Assembly: GCA_913064775.1 (NCBI GenBank)
Contig: CAJYAD010000018.1
Location: forward strand, 19,190 to 83,189
Origin: an uncultured Albidovulum sp.
Lineage (GTDB): Bacteria > Pseudomonadota > Alphaproteobacteria > Rhodobacterales > Rhodobacteraceae
Direction: 5' to 3'
DNA: 64,000 nt
The translations under genes and the position numbers were made by a program. The number at the start of each line of letters is the position of its first letter. Within the stretch, counting starts at the first letter, position 1. Positions 34,396 to 44,001 of the stretch are shown here, piece by piece. Below the pieces are notes generated by a model. It was not told the DNA's origin. It ran no database searches and worked only from the letters and a program-made list of their open reading frames with translations.

Positions 34396-34971
34396 ATGAT
34401 CAGCCTGGCCACCATCCTGCAACTGGTTCAGACGCATGGTCTGCTGCTGTTGTTCGTGCTGGCGGTGGCCGAGGGGCCGATCGTCTCGGTCATCGGGGCC
34501 TATCTGGCCAAGCTGGGGCTGATGGATGTCTATGCCGTCTTCGCGGTGGTGGTGGCGGCCGATCTGATCGGCGACATGCTGTTCTATGAGTTGGGGCGCA
34601 ACGGCTCTCGTTGGCTCAGCACCAAATGGCAGCACCGGCTGCATCTGGACGACAGCCGCATCGACAAGCTGAAAGAGCATTTCCGCGACAAGGGTGGCCG
34701 GACGCTGGTGATTGGCAAGATCACCCATTCGGCGGGGATGCTGGTGCTGGCGGCGGCGGGGGCTGCGCATATGAACGTGGCCAAGTTCCTCGGCTGGAAC
34801 CTGGTCGCGACGATCCCGAAAAGCGCCTTCTTCGTGGTGCTGGGCTATTCGCTGGGCTACGCTTACAAGGCGATTGACGGCTATCTGTTCAAGGCTTCGA
34901 TGGTGCTGCTGGCACTGATCGTCGTGGCCGCCGTCACCTGGTTCACCCACCGCTGGCTGAAACGCTCATGA
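34396..34971 (+). CDS. DedA family membrane protein
   Basis: This 191-residue protein has about five hydrophobic segments and the family block ITHSAGMLVLAAAGAAHMNV with the preceding DLIGDMLFYELGR. DedA proteins are thought to act as lipid flippases or scramblases, some recycling undecaprenyl phosphate. It starts three bases after the glycosyltransferase stop and overlaps the next glycosyltransferase (ATGA), so it is a true member of the cassette. The location suggests it handles the glycolipid made by its neighbours. Confidence 0.85.
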   Translation: MISLATILQLVQTHGLLLLFVLAVAEGPIVSVIGAYLAKLGLMDVYAVFAVVVAADLIGDMLFYELGRNGSRWLSTKWQHRLHLDDSRIDKLKEHFRDKGGRTLVIGKITHSAGMLVLAAAGAAHMNVAKFLGWNLVATIPKSAFFVVLGYSLGYAYKAIDGYLFKASMVLLALIVVAAVTWFTHRWLKRS

Positions 34972-35660
34972 CCCAGATTTCCTGCATCATCCCGGTCCAC
35001 AACGAGGCCCCGCGCATCGCCGCCGTGCTGGCCGCCGTCGCGGGCCATCCCGATCTGCATGAGGTGATTGTCATCGACGACGGCTCGACCGACGGCACCG
35101 GCGATCTGGTCGCCGCGCTGATCGAGGCCGCGCCGAACACGCGGCTGATCCGGCTCAGCCCGAACCGAGGCAAGACCGGGGCCTTATCCATTGGCATATC
35201 AGAGGCTTCCGCGCCGCTGTTGATGTTGATTGACGGCGATCTTCTGGGCCTGACGGCGGAACACGTCGCGGCGCTGGCAGCGCCGGTTCGCGCCGGTCGG
35301 GCCGAGATGTCGATCAGCCTGCGCGACAATGCGCCCCGGCCGTGGCACTGGATCGGGCTTGATTATATCTCGGGTGAGCGGGTGCTGCCGCGCGCGGTGC
35401 TTGAAGAGGGGATCGTGGCGCTTGATACGCTGCCGCGCTTTGGCTTCGAGGTGCATCTGAACAGCCTGGCGCTGCGCCAGGGGCTGCGGATCTCGGTGGT
35501 GCGCTGGCGCGGCGTGCGCAGCCCGCTGAAGGGCGCCAAGATGGGCCGCTGGCCCGGGATCAAGGCCGATTTTCGGATGATGGGCGATATCTTCCGCACC
35601 GTCCCGCCGCATCGGATCGTGGCCCAGATCGCAAGGATGCGTGCCCGGCGGGTGAGCTGA
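34968..35660 (+). CDS. GT2 family glycosyltransferase
   Basis: A soluble 230-residue GT-A transferase with ISCIIPVHNEAPRIAAVL at the start, VIVIDDGSTDGTGDLV as the nucleotide-binding acidic motif and LLMLIDGDLLGL as the DxD-like motif. It lacks membrane segments, unlike dolichyl-phosphate-type relatives with C-terminal helices. It is the last gene of the four-gene cassette, overlapping dedA by four bases. The sugar and acceptor are unknown. A complete dispersed repeat follows its stop. Confidence 0.82.
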   Translation: MTQISCIIPVHNEAPRIAAVLAAVAGHPDLHEVIVIDDGSTDGTGDLVAALIEAAPNTRLIRLSPNRGKTGALSIGISEASAPLLMLIDGDLLGLTAEHVAALAAPVRAGRAEMSISLRDNAPRPWHWIGLDYISGERVLPRAVLEEGIVALDTLPRFGFEVHLNSLALRQGLRISVVRWRGVRSPLKGAKMGRWPGIKADFRMMGDIFRTVPPHRIVAQIARMRARRVS

Positions 35661-35680
35661 GCAGGCAGGGTGCGCGGTCG

Positions 35681-35731
35681 GCGGCGGGGGCGCTGCCCCC
35701 TGCACCCCCGGGATATTTGGGCCAGAAAGAA
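35681..35731 (+). repeat. Dispersed intergenic repeat, complete copy
   Basis: GCGGCGGGGGCGCTGCCCCC (35681-35700) and TGCACCCCCGGGATATTTGG with GCCAGAAAGAAA follow the GT2 stop by 20 bases in the same orientation. Confidence 0.85.
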
Positions 35732-35792
35732 ATTGGGGAGCGACGGTCCATGACGGGCGCTTTTGGCGCGGCGTGTGGGATCTGTATGCGGC

Positions 35793-36266
35793 CTAGGCCT
35801 TCAGTGCGCCGAGCAGCAGATCGAGCGCATGCGTTACCGTTGCGGCGCGCACCTGCGAGCGACCGAGCGCGCCGAAATCGACGGTCTCTGTCCGGGTGGT
35901 CTGACCCTTTTGCGCCAGACCAAAGCAGACCCGGCCTTCGGGCTTTTGCTCGGACCCGCCGGGGCCAGCGATGCCGGTGACGGCGACGGCAAGGGTGGCA
36001 TCGGACCGGGCCAGCGCGCCTTCGGCCATCTCGCGCGCGACCTCCTGCGAGACCGCGCCATGGGTGGCCAGCGTCCGGGCGCCGACCCCCAGCATCTGCT
36101 GCTTAGCGGCGTTGGAATAGGTGACGAAGCCGCGATCGAAGATGTCCGAGGAACCCGCCTCCTCGGTGATCGCCCCGGCGATCAGCCCGGCGGTGCAGCT
36201 TTCGGCGGTGGCGATCAGCGCGCCTGCGTCCCGGGCCGCGGCCAGAAGGCGGGCGGCGCGGCTCAT
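35793..36266 (-). CDS. pncC: CinA-type nicotinamide-nucleotide amidase
   Basis: The 157-residue protein is the stand-alone CinA C-terminal domain, with IATAESCTAGLIAGAITEEA, VTYSNAAKQQMLGV and AVTGIAGPGGSEQKPEG. PncC deamidates nicotinamide mononucleotide in the pyridine nucleotide cycle. The start at 36266 overlaps the pgpA stop (ATGA); an ATG at 36284 could add six residues inside pgpA. It is the last gene of the ispDF-pgpA-pncC unit. Confidence 0.9.
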   Translation of the reverse strand: MSRAARLLAAARDAGALIATAESCTAGLIAGAITEEAGSSDIFDRGFVTYSNAAKQQMLGVGARTLATHGAVSQEVAREMAEGALARSDATLAVAVTGIAGPGGSEQKPEGRVCFGLAQKGQTTRTETVDFGALGRSQVRAATVTHALDLLLGALKA

Positions 36267-36766
36267 CCGTGGATCATCTGCCACAGCAGCACCGGCCCGT
36301 GGAAGGCCGCCGCCAGCGCGATCGTCGCGACGCCTGCGAACAGCCCGGCCCAGAGGTCATCGAGCATCACCCCGGCGGCGTCGTGGCGGCGGTCGGCGCG
36401 GCCCACCAGCCAGGGCTTCCAGATGTCGAACAGCCGAAACAGCAGGAAGGCGAAGATCGGGCCGGGCCAGACGATCTGATGCCCGATCATCCAGAAGCCA
36501 TAGGCCGGAAACAGCAGCGCCAGCCACTGGCCCGCGACCTCGTCGATGACGAATTCGGAGGGGTCCTCTCCGGGGCGGCCGGCGAGTTCGCGTCCGCAGG
36601 CCCAGAAGCCGGCGGCGGTGGCGATCACGAAGGCCAGCACCAGCGCCGGAAAGCCCAGCCAGACGTCGATTGCCCAGCCGATCAGCAGCGCGACGAAAGA
36701 GCCCCAGGTGCCCGGCGCGGGGCGCAACAGGCCCACGCCGAAGAAGATCGCGATGGCGCGGCTCAT
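36263..36766 (-). CDS. pgpA: Phosphatidylglycerophosphatase A
   Basis: A 167-residue membrane protein with [19 protein letters not shown] near the N-terminus and the conserved [15 protein letters not shown] and FRLFDIWKP segments of PgpA. It removes phosphate from phosphatidylglycerophosphate to give phosphatidylglycerol. Four-base overlaps with the genes on both sides show translational coupling. Confidence 0.93.
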   Translation of the reverse strand: MSRAIAIFFGVGLLRPAPGTWGSFVALLIGWAIDVWLGFPALVLAFVIATAAGFWACGRELAGRPGEDPSEFVIDEVAGQWLALLFPAYGFWMIGHQIVWPGPIFAFLLFRLFDIWKPWLVGRADRRHDAAGVMLDDLWAGLFAGVATIALAAAFHGPVLLWQMIHG

Positions 36767-37929
36767 GCCGGCACCAGAAGGGCGGTGGCAAGCGCCGCGA
36801 TCCCTTCCTCGCGTCCGGTGAAGCCCAGCCTTTCCGACGTCGTGGCCTTGACGCTGACACGGTCCATATCGACCTCCATGATGCGGGATAATTCACGTTG
36901 CATTTCAGCGGCATGCGGGCCGATCTTCGGGTGCTCGCAGATCAAGGTGACATCGCAATTCGCCAGCCGGAAGCCGCGCCCCCGCGCCAGCCCGATCGCA
37001 TGAGCCAGGAAGATATGCGAGGCCGCGCCCTTCCACTGCGGATCCGAGGGCGGGAAATGGCGGCCGATATCGCCCTGGGCCAGCGCGCCATAAAGCGCGT
37101 CGGTCAGCGCATGCATGCCGACATCGGCATCGGAATGGCCCACAAGCCCCTGTGTATGCGGAATTTTCACGCCACACAGCCAGACGTGATCGCCCGGCCC
37201 GAAGGCGTGGACGTCAAAGCCATTGCCGCTGCGGAATTCCATGCCGCGCCCCCTCAGGATCGCTTCGGCGCGGGCGAAATCCGCCGCGACCGTCAGTTTC
37301 AGATTATCTTCCTCGCCCTCGACGATGGTCACGTCAAGTCCCGCGGCCCGGGCGACCTCGACATCATCGGCGGCGCCGCCGGGATAGGCCCGGTGCGCGG
37401 CGAGAATGGGCGTGAAATGAAAGGCTTGCGGGGTCTGCGCGCGCCAGAGCCCGTCGCGCGCCACGGTATCGGCCACGCGGCCCCCGGCGCCGCGCCACAG
37501 CGCATCGGTGAGGGCAAGCGCGGGGGCGGCCGCGACCGCGCCGTCCAGCGCCGCCAGCATCCGCGCGATCAGATCGCAGCCGACAAGCGGGCGCGCGCCG
37601 TCATGGATGAGGACGCGAGAAACGTGCGTACTCGCAAGGGCTTCCAGCGCGTTCTTCACCGATGCGGCACGGCTTTCACCGCCCTCTACCAGCAGGTCTT
37701 CGGGCTGGGTCAGCGCCGCGGCGTGGGGGCGATCGTCGGGGTGATGCACCAGAATCAGCCGCGAGATGCCGGGCGCGTGGCGAAACGCCGCCAGCGTATG
37801 CGCCAGCACCGGACGGCCCGCCAGATCGCGCCATTGCTTCGGCAGACCACCGCCCGCGCGCAGCCCGCGCCCCGCGGCGACGATGATGACAGCCGTCTCG
37901 GGTGCGGCGGGGGGGCTGGCTGAGGTCAT
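36763..37929 (-). CDS. ispDF: Bifunctional IspD/IspF isoprenoid enzyme
   Basis: This 388-residue fusion has an IspD domain (about 1-230; [31 protein letters not shown]) and an IspF domain (about 233-388; [37 protein letters not shown]). It makes CDP-methylerythritol and then the cyclic diphosphate in the MEP pathway, feeding quinones, carotenoids and, in phototrophs, bacteriochlorophyll tails. The fusion is common in alphaproteobacteria. GGAG lies eight bases before the ATG at 37929; an upstream extension to 38007 is not supported. Confidence 0.95.
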   Translation of the reverse strand: MTSASPPAAPETAVIIVAAGRGLRAGGGLPKQWRDLAGRPVLAHTLAAFRHAPGISRLILVHHPDDRPHAAALTQPEDLLVEGGESRAASVKNALEALASTHVSRVLIHDGARPLVGCDLIARMLAALDGAVAAAPALALTDALWRGAGGRVADTVARDGLWRAQTPQAFHFTPILAAHRAYPGGAADDVEVARAAGLDVTIVEGEEDNLKLTVAADFARAEAILRGRGMEFRSGNGFDVHAFGPGDHVWLCGVKIPHTQGLVGHSDADVGMHALTDALYGALAQGDIGRHFPPSDPQWKGAASHIFLAHAIGLARGRGFRLANCDVTLICEHPKIGPHAAEMQRELSRIMEVDMDRVSVKATTSERLGFTGREEGIAALATALLVPA

Positions 37930-38127
37930 GGCGGCGCTCCGGTTGCCTCCATCGGCGGTTCTGGCCTGTCTAGGCGATGGCGCGGCGCGTGACAATGCAG
38001 CAGCCACGCCCGAATACCTGCCTAATAATTGGGCGAACGCCGATATTTGACCGTGTGGTCCGGCTGCTCTGATTGTATTGAAGGGTGTGACGGGGTAGCC
38101 CGAAGATAACGCTCAAGGATTAGGCAA

Positions 38128-39105
38128 ATGGCCATTCGATTGGCAGGCATCACTCTCGATCCGCCGGTTTTTCTGGCGCCGCTGGCCGGAATCACCGACC
38201 TGCCGTTTCGGCAGCTGGTGGGATCTTTCGGCGCCGGTCTGGTGGTCAGCGAGATGGTCGCCAGTCAAGAGGTCGTGCAGGCGAGGCCGCTGGCCCGCGC
38301 GCGGGCTGAACTGGGTTTTGACCAGGCGGCGACGGCGGTGCAGCTGGCGGGGCGTGAGGCCTATTGGATGGCCGAGGCCGCGCGCTATGCCGAAGGGCAG
38401 GGTGCAAAGATCATCGACATCAACATGGGCTGCCCGGCGCGCAAGGTGACCAATGGCTATTCCGGCTCGGCCCTGATGCGCGATCTTGACCATGCGCAGG
38501 GGCTGATCGAGGCGGTGGTGGGCGCGGTCCAGGTGCCGGTGACGCTGAAGACGCGGCTGGGTTGGGACGACGACCTGCTGAACGCGCCCGAGCTGGCGCG
38601 CCGGGCCGAGGGCGCGGGGGTGGCGATGGTCACGATCCATGGGCGCACGCGCTGTCAGTTCTACAAGGGGCAGGCCGATTGGGCCGCGATCCGGGCGGTG
38701 AAGCGGGCGGTGACAATCCCGGTGATTGCCAATGGCGACATTACCGATGCGGCCAGCGCGGCGCAGGCGCTGGCGGCCTCGGGCGCCGATGGGGTGATGG
38801 TGGGGCGCGGGGCGCAGGGTGCGCCCTGGCGGCTGGCCGAGATCGCCCATGGCTGCTTTGGCACCCCGGCGCCGCGCCCGCCAGTGGGTGAGGAATTTTA
38901 TGACATGGTGGCAGGGCATTACGAAGCGATGTTAAGGTTCTACGGCATAGATCTGGGGCGCCGCGTCGCGCGTAAGCATCTGGGCTGGTATCTGGAGGGC
39001 GCCGACCCGGCGCTGCGGCGCTTGGTGCTGACGGCGGAGGCGCCCGCGCAGGTGCTTGCGCTGCTGCGCGGGGCGCTTGTCTCGCGCGAAAGGGCGGCGG
39101 CATGA
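38128..39105 (+). CDS. dusB: tRNA-dihydrouridine synthase (NifR3/DusB)
   Basis: The 325-residue flavoenzyme shows VFLAPLAGITDLPFRQLV, the catalytic-cysteine region IIDINMGCPARKVTNGYSGS and the phosphate-binding ADGVMVGRGAQGAPW. It reduces uridines in the D-loop of tRNA. In Rhodobacter this gene was named nifR3 because it is the first gene of the ntrBC operon; here it overlaps ntrB by four bases. A TTGACC hexamer at 38047-38052 is a weak promoter candidate. Confidence 0.95.
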   Translation: MAIRLAGITLDPPVFLAPLAGITDLPFRQLVGSFGAGLVVSEMVASQEVVQARPLARARAELGFDQAATAVQLAGREAYWMAEAARYAEGQGAKIIDINMGCPARKVTNGYSGSALMRDLDHAQGLIEAVVGAVQVPVTLKTRLGWDDDLLNAPELARRAEGAGVAMVTIHGRTRCQFYKGQADWAAIRAVKRAVTIPVIANGDITDAASAAQALAASGADGVMVGRGAQGAPWRLAEIAHGCFGTPAPRPPVGEEFYDMVAGHYEAMLRFYGIDLGRRVARKHLGWYLEGADPALRRLVLTAEAPAQVLALLRGALVSRERAAA

Positions 39106-40199
39106 GCCTTGCCGCGCAACCGATCAAGGGGGTGGTCTGGCAAAGCCTGCCGCTGCCGGCGATCCTGATCGAACCGAGCGGCAAGATCGAAGATATCAAT
39201 CCCGCCGCCGAGGCCTTCCTGAATACCTCGGCCAAGTCGCTGCGCGGGCAGTTGGCGTTTGAGCGCCTGGCGATCGACGCGCCGCTGGAAGAGGCCTTTG
39301 CCCGCGCCCGCGAAAACCAGGCGGCGATGTTCATCCACGATGTCGACGTCGGCACCGGTGACCGCCGGCCAGTGCAGTGCAACATCCAGATCGCGCCGCT
39401 GACCGATGACAGCGAGGTGCTGCTGCTGCTGATCAGCCCGCGCGACATCGCCGACCGGCTGGGCCGCGCGATGAGCGTGAAATCGGCGGCGCGCTCGGCC
39501 ATCGGCATGGCCGAAATGCTGGCGCATGAGATCAAGAACCCGCTGGCCGGGATCTCCGGGGCGGCGCAGCTTCTGTCGATGGGGCTGACCGCCGAGGACC
39601 GCGAGTTGACCGATCTGATCGTCGTCGAAACCCGCCGCATCGTCGCCCTTCTGGAGCAGGTCGAGCAGTTCGGCAACCTGCGCCCGCCGGACAAGCGCGC
39701 AGTGAATATCCACGACCTGCTGGACCGGGCGCGCAAATCCGCCGTGGTCGGTTTCGCCGCCAACATGCAGGTGATCGAGGATTACGACCCCTCGCTGCCA
39801 TCCACCTGGGCGGATGGGGATCAGCTGTTGCAGGTCTTCCTGAACTTGTTGAAGAACGCCTCGGAAGCTGCTGGAAAGGAAGGCGGAACCATCCGCATTC
39901 ATACTTTCTATGAGCATTCCCTGCGTCTGCGCCGCAAGGACGGGCCGGGCAATGCGCTGCCGCTGCAGGTCGAGATCATCGATGATGGCCCCGGCCTGCC
40001 GCCCGAGATCGCCGAACAGATATTCGAGCCCTTCGTGTCGGGCCGCGAGAACGGCACCGGGCTGGGCCTGGCGCTGGTGTCGAAGATCATTTCCGACCAC
40101 GACGGCTGGATCGCCGTGGATTCGGTGCCCGGGCGCACCGTGTTCAAGATTTCCCTGCCCGTCGCCCCCAAAGACCAACGAGAAACGGAGACCCCCTGA
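39102..40199 (+). CDS. ntrB: Nitrogen regulation sensor kinase NtrB
   Basis: The 365-residue cytoplasmic histidine kinase has an N-terminal PAS domain (about 15-115), the phosphorylated H142 in [14 protein letters not shown], the N box [10 protein letters not shown], and ATP-lid motifs [10 protein letters not shown] and GTGLGLALV. It controls NtrC phosphorylation in response to nitrogen status through PII protein. Position between dusB and ntrC, with a four-base overlap to dusB and one base before ntrC, confirms the identity. Confidence 0.96.
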   Translation: MSLAAQPIKGVVWQSLPLPAILIEPSGKIEDINPAAEAFLNTSAKSLRGQLAFERLAIDAPLEEAFARARENQAAMFIHDVDVGTGDRRPVQCNIQIAPLTDDSEVLLLLISPRDIADRLGRAMSVKSAARSAIGMAEMLAHEIKNPLAGISGAAQLLSMGLTAEDRELTDLIVVETRRIVALLEQVEQFGNLRPPDKRAVNIHDLLDRARKSAVVGFAANMQVIEDYDPSLPSTWADGDQLLQVFLNLLKNASEAAGKEGGTIRIHTFYEHSLRLRRKDGPGNALPLQVEIIDDGPGLPPEIAEQIFEPFVSGRENGTGLGLALVSKIISDHDGWIAVDSVPGRTVFKISLPVAPKDQRETETP

Positions 40200-40200
40200 T

Positions 40201-41577
40201 ATGGACGGCACTGTTCTTGTCGCCGATGACGACCGCACCATCCGCACGGTGCTGACCCAGGCGCTGACGCGTGCGGGCTGCAAGGTGCATGCAACCTCCA
40301 GCCTGACCACGCTGATGCGCTGGGTCGAGGAGGGCAAGGGCGATCTGGTGATCTCGGACGTGATGATGCCCGATGGAAACGGGCTGGAGATGCTGCCCAA
40401 GATCGGGCAGGAGCGCCCGGGCCTGCCGGTGATCGTGATCTCGGCGCAAAACACCATCATGACGGCGATCCAGGCGGCCGAGGCCGAGGCCTATGACTAC
40501 CTGCCCAAGCCCTTCGATCTGCCCGATCTGATGAAGCGGGCGGCGCGGGCGCTGGATCAGAAACGCCGGGTCACGACGAAGAAATCCACCGCGCCGGCGC
40601 GCGGCGACACCGTGGGCGAGGATCTGCCGCTGGTCGGGCGCACCGCGCAGATGCAGGCGCTCTACCGGCTGGTGGCGCGGGTGATGAACACCGATCTGGC
40701 GGTGCTGATCACCGGCGAAAGCGGCACCGGCAAGTCGCTGATTGCCCGCGCGATCCATGATTTCTCGGACCGGAGGAGCTTGCCCTTCGTGGTTGCCAGC
40801 GCCGCTGATCTGACCGGGATGGACGGGCCGTCGACGCTGATTTCCAAGGCCAAGGGCGGCTCGATCGTGTTCGACGAGGTCTCGGATTACGACAGCGAGA
40901 CCCAGGCGCGGATCGTGCGGATGCTGGATGCTCTGGGCGACAGCGCGCCGCGGGTGATGGCCACCAGCCAGGCCGATCTGATGGCCGAGATCGAGGCCGG
41001 ACGCTTCCGCCAGGATCTGTTCTACCGCCTGGGCGGGGTCACCATCGCGGTGCCGAGCCTGCGCGAGCGGGTCGACGACATCCCCCTGCTGGCCGAGCAT
41101 TTCATGGGCCGGGGTGAGCGCGAGATCGGCCTGACCCGGCGCCTGTCGGGCGAGGCGATGGATCTGGTGCGCGCCTATTCATGGCCCGGCAACGTGCGTC
41201 AGTTGGAAAACACCCTGCGCCGGCTGTCGGTGACCTCTCCGGAAGAAGAGATCACCCGCGCCGAGGTCGAATCCGTTCTGGGCAGCCAGCCGGCGATGGA
41301 ACCGCTGAAGGGCGGCGGCGAGGCTGACAAGCTTTCGGCCTCGGTCGCCAAGCATCTGCGGCGCTATTTCGATCTGCACGGCGGAAACCTGCCGCCCCCC
41401 GGTGTCTATCAGCGGGTGCTGAAAGAGGTGGAAATGCCGCTGATAGAGATCGCGCTGGACGCAACCGGCGGAAATCAGGCGAAATGCGCCGACCTTCTTG
41501 GCATCAACCGCAATACGTTGCGCAAGAAGATCACCGACCTGGATATTCGCGTGACACGCCGCCGGAAGTTGATGTAA
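40201..41577 (+). CDS. ntrC: Nitrogen regulator NtrC (Rhodobacter type, without GAFTGA loop)
   Basis: This 458-residue response regulator has a receiver domain (phosphoacceptor D53 in ISDVMMPDG), an AAA+ domain (Walker A GESGTGKS at 172-179, Walker B SIVFDEV at 221-227) and a Fis-type helix-turn-helix ([20 protein letters not shown]). Between the Walker motifs the usual ELFGHEKGAFTGA segment is missing and reads [20 protein letters not shown]. The Rhodobacter capsulatus protein with this deletion activates the housekeeping sigma-70 polymerase rather than sigma-54. It controls nitrogen fixation and assimilation genes. The start is ATG at 40201; the longer upstream frame is antisense-free overlap with ntrB and not used. 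Confidence 0.96.
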   Translation: MDGTVLVADDDRTIRTVLTQALTRAGCKVHATSSLTTLMRWVEEGKGDLVISDVMMPDGNGLEMLPKIGQERPGLPVIVISAQNTIMTAIQAAEAEAYDYLPKPFDLPDLMKRAARALDQKRRVTTKKSTAPARGDTVGEDLPLVGRTAQMQALYRLVARVMNTDLAVLITGESGTGKSLIARAIHDFSDRRSLPFVVASAADLTGMDGPSTLISKAKGGSIVFDEVSDYDSETQARIVRMLDALGDSAPRVMATSQADLMAEIEAGRFRQDLFYRLGGVTIAVPSLRERVDDIPLLAEHFMGRGEREIGLTRRLSGEAMDLVRAYSWPGNVRQLENTLRRLSVTSPEEEITRAEVESVLGSQPAMEPLKGGGEADKLSASVAKHLRRYFDLHGGNLPPPGVYQRVLKEVEMPLIEIALDATGGNQAKCADLLGINRNTLRKKITDLDIRVTRRRKLM

Positions 41578-41631
41578 AAGCGCAACAGAGGCGTGGCGCT
41601 TCGGCTATAGCCGGACAAGAAACCACGAAAT

Positions 41632-44001
41632 ATGGCGGTCGGGGTGCAAGTCGCCCCAGAATCGGGGGCCAACCCTGTGCAGCGGGCCATGCGCGCAGTA
41701 ACCTTTCAGCGTCTCTCGCGGCTGCGCAGGCAGCGGCGGGTTCAGACGGCGATGACCTTTGCGCTGGTGGCGCTGGGGCCGGTGCTGGCGCTGATGACCT
41801 TTGTCGCGCTCGGGCCGCTGAACGAGGGCGCGCAATCGCCGATCCTGCGGATCACGCTGCTGGGCGATCTGATCTATGTTCTGGTGGTGGCGGCGCTGGT
41901 GGCGCAGCGGGTGATCGCGCTGATCGCCGACCGGCGCTCGCAATCGGCGGGCTCGCGGCTGCACCTGCGGCTGACCGGGGTCTTCGCGCTGATCGCGCTG
42001 GTGCCGACGGTGCTGGTCGCGGTCTTCGCCGGGCTGACCATCAATGTCGGGCTTGAGGGCTGGTTTTCCACCCGGGTGCGGCAGGCGGTGGGGGCGTCGC
42101 TGGCCGCCGCGCAGGCCTATGAGGGCGAGCACCGCCATGATCTGATCGAGGATACCGATGCGCTGGCGGCGTTCCTTGACCTTGCCAAGCGGCAGAATTT
42201 CTTCCTCGACGACGGCGAGCTGCGCCAATTGCTGACCCAGGGCCAGTCGCATATCCAGCGCGGGTTGCGCGCCGCCTTCGTGATCGACGGCGCCGCCAAG
42301 ATCCGCGCCCGGGGCGACCGGTCCTATCTGTTCAACTACACTGCGCCCACGCCTAAGGCCCTGACCGAGGCGCGCGCTGGCAAGACCGTCATCATCGAGG
42401 ATCTCAAGGACAACGAATTCCGCGCGCTGGTTGAGCTGAAGCCCTATGTGAACCGCTATCTCTATGTCAGCCGGGTGGTCGACGGCGGGCTGATCAAGCT
42501 GCTCGACGAGACCAAGCAGACGGTGCACCTCTATCAGCAGCTGGAGCGTGATCGCGGCCGGCTGCTGTTCGAATTCGGGCTGCTCTATCTGGGCTTCGCG
42601 CTGATCCTGATTCTGGCGGCGATCTGGCTGGGGCTGTGGTTCGCCGAACGTCTGGCGCGGCCGGTGGGGCGGCTTGCGGGGGCAGCACAGCGGATCGGCG
42701 GTGGCGATCTGGAGGTGCAGGTGCTGGAAGAGGAGGGCGATGACGAGATCGCCATGCTGGGCCGCATCTTCAACCAGATGACCCGCCAGCTGAAGGGCCA
42801 GCGAGAGGCCTTGATGGACAGCCACCGCCAGACCGAACGCCGCCGGCGGCTGTTCGATTCCGTGCTGTCCTCGGTCACTTCGGGGGTGATCGGGCTGGAT
42901 GCGCGTGGCCGGATCGATTTCGCCAACCGCTCGGCCCTGCGACATCTGGATATCGAGCCGGGGGCCGAACATGGCGCGGTTCTGGCCCAGGTGGTGCCGG
43001 AATTCGAGGCCGTGTTCGACCGGCTGATGCAGGGCGCCGCCGAAGTGGTGCAAGAGGAAATCCGCGTCTCGCGTCTGGGCCGCGTCGAAAGCCTGCTGGT
43101 GCGGGTGGCGCGGCGGCGTACCCGCGAGGGCCGGCTAGAGGGCTATGTGGTCGCCTTCGACGACGTGACCGATCTGGTCTCGGCGCAGCGGATGGCGGCC
43201 TGGGGCGACGTGGCGCGGCGCATCGCGCATGAGATCAAGAACCCGCTGACCCCGATCCAGCTGTCGGCCGAGCGCATCAAGCGCAAGTTCCGCTCGCGGC
43301 TGGGCGACGATGCCGAGTTGCTGGATCAATATACCGACGTGATCGTGCGCCAGACCAACGATCTGCGCCGCATCGTCGACGAATTCAGCCGCTTCGCCCG
43401 GATGCCCGAACCCGAGCGCCGCGAACACGATCTTGTGCGGCTGGTGCGCGATGCGGTGGTGTTGCAGGAAAGCGGCCTGCCCGGGGTGCGCATCACCGCC
43501 ACCCTTCCGCAGGCCGCCATGCTGGCCGAGATCGACGCGACGATGATTTCCCAGGCCTTGACAAACTTGATCAAGAACGCCGGAGAAGCCATTGAAAGCC
43601 TGCAAGAAAAGTCGCCACCGGCTGACTACCGGCCAGAGATCCGCGTGACCCTTTCGCAAGATCACCATGTGGCGCTGATCACCGTGGCGGACAATGGCAT
43701 CGGCCTGCCCGAGGACCGCACGCGGCTGTTCGAACCCTATGTGACCACCCGCGCCAAGGGCACCGGGCTGGGGCTTTCCATCGTCAAGAAGATCATTGAG
43801 GAACACGGGGGGACGCTGCTGCTGGCCGATGCGCCCCCGTTCGAGGCCAGCGCCCATCACGGCGCGCTGGCCGAGGTGCGGCTGCCCTTGAAGGGGCGGG
43901 CCGCTGCAGAAGATACTGCGGAAAATGCGGAACAAGATGCGGATCAAGAGGGGGCAGCGGACGACCCCCTCGGTCCGAAACCGGAGGATGAGGTGACATG
44001 A
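41632..44001 (+). CDS. ntrY: Sensor histidine kinase NtrY
   Basis: A 789-residue membrane kinase. It has membrane segments near the N-terminus and around residues 315-340, a large extracytoplasmic part between them, a HAMP linker (ERLARPVGRLAGAAQRIGGG), a PAS domain, and the HisKA box [18 protein letters not shown] with GTGLGLSIV in the ATPase domain. NtrY senses nitrogen or redox-related signals and phosphorylates NtrX. It starts 54 bases after ntrC and overlaps ntrX by four bases. The ATG at 41632 has no clear ribosome site; an internal ATG about 21 codons later is an alternative. Confidence 0.93.
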   Translation: MAVGVQVAPESGANPVQRAMRAVTFQRLSRLRRQRRVQTAMTFALVALGPVLALMTFVALGPLNEGAQSPILRITLLGDLIYVLVVAALVAQRVIALIADRRSQSAGSRLHLRLTGVFALIALVPTVLVAVFAGLTINVGLEGWFSTRVRQAVGASLAAAQAYEGEHRHDLIEDTDALAAFLDLAKRQNFFLDDGELRQLLTQGQSHIQRGLRAAFVIDGAAKIRARGDRSYLFNYTAPTPKALTEARAGKTVIIEDLKDNEFRALVELKPYVNRYLYVSRVVDGGLIKLLDETKQTVHLYQQLERDRGRLLFEFGLLYLGFALILILAAIWLGLWFAERLARPVGRLAGAAQRIGGGDLEVQVLEEEGDDEIAMLGRIFNQMTRQLKGQREALMDSHRQTERRRRLFDSVLSSVTSGVIGLDARGRIDFANRSALRHLDIEPGAEHGAVLAQVVPEFEAVFDRLMQGAAEVVQEEIRVSRLGRVESLLVRVARRRTREGRLEGYVVAFDDVTDLVSAQRMAAWGDVARRIAHEIKNPLTPIQLSAERIKRKFRSRLGDDAELLDQYTDVIVRQTNDLRRIVDEFSRFARMPEPERREHDLVRLVRDAVVLQESGLPGVRITATLPQAAMLAEIDATMISQALTNLIKNAGEAIESLQEKSPPADYRPEIRVTLSQDHHVALITVADNGIGLPEDRTRLFEPYVTTRAKGTGLGLSIVKKIIEEHGGTLLLADAPPFEASAHHGALAEVRLPLKGRAAAEDTAENAEQDADQEGAADDPLGPKPEDEVT

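Noticed and set aside
38047..38076. Strong promoter for the dusB-ntrBC operon
   Set aside because: TTGACC is present at -35, but the matching -10 region (GATTGT at 18 bases) is poor; I could not support a defined promoter.
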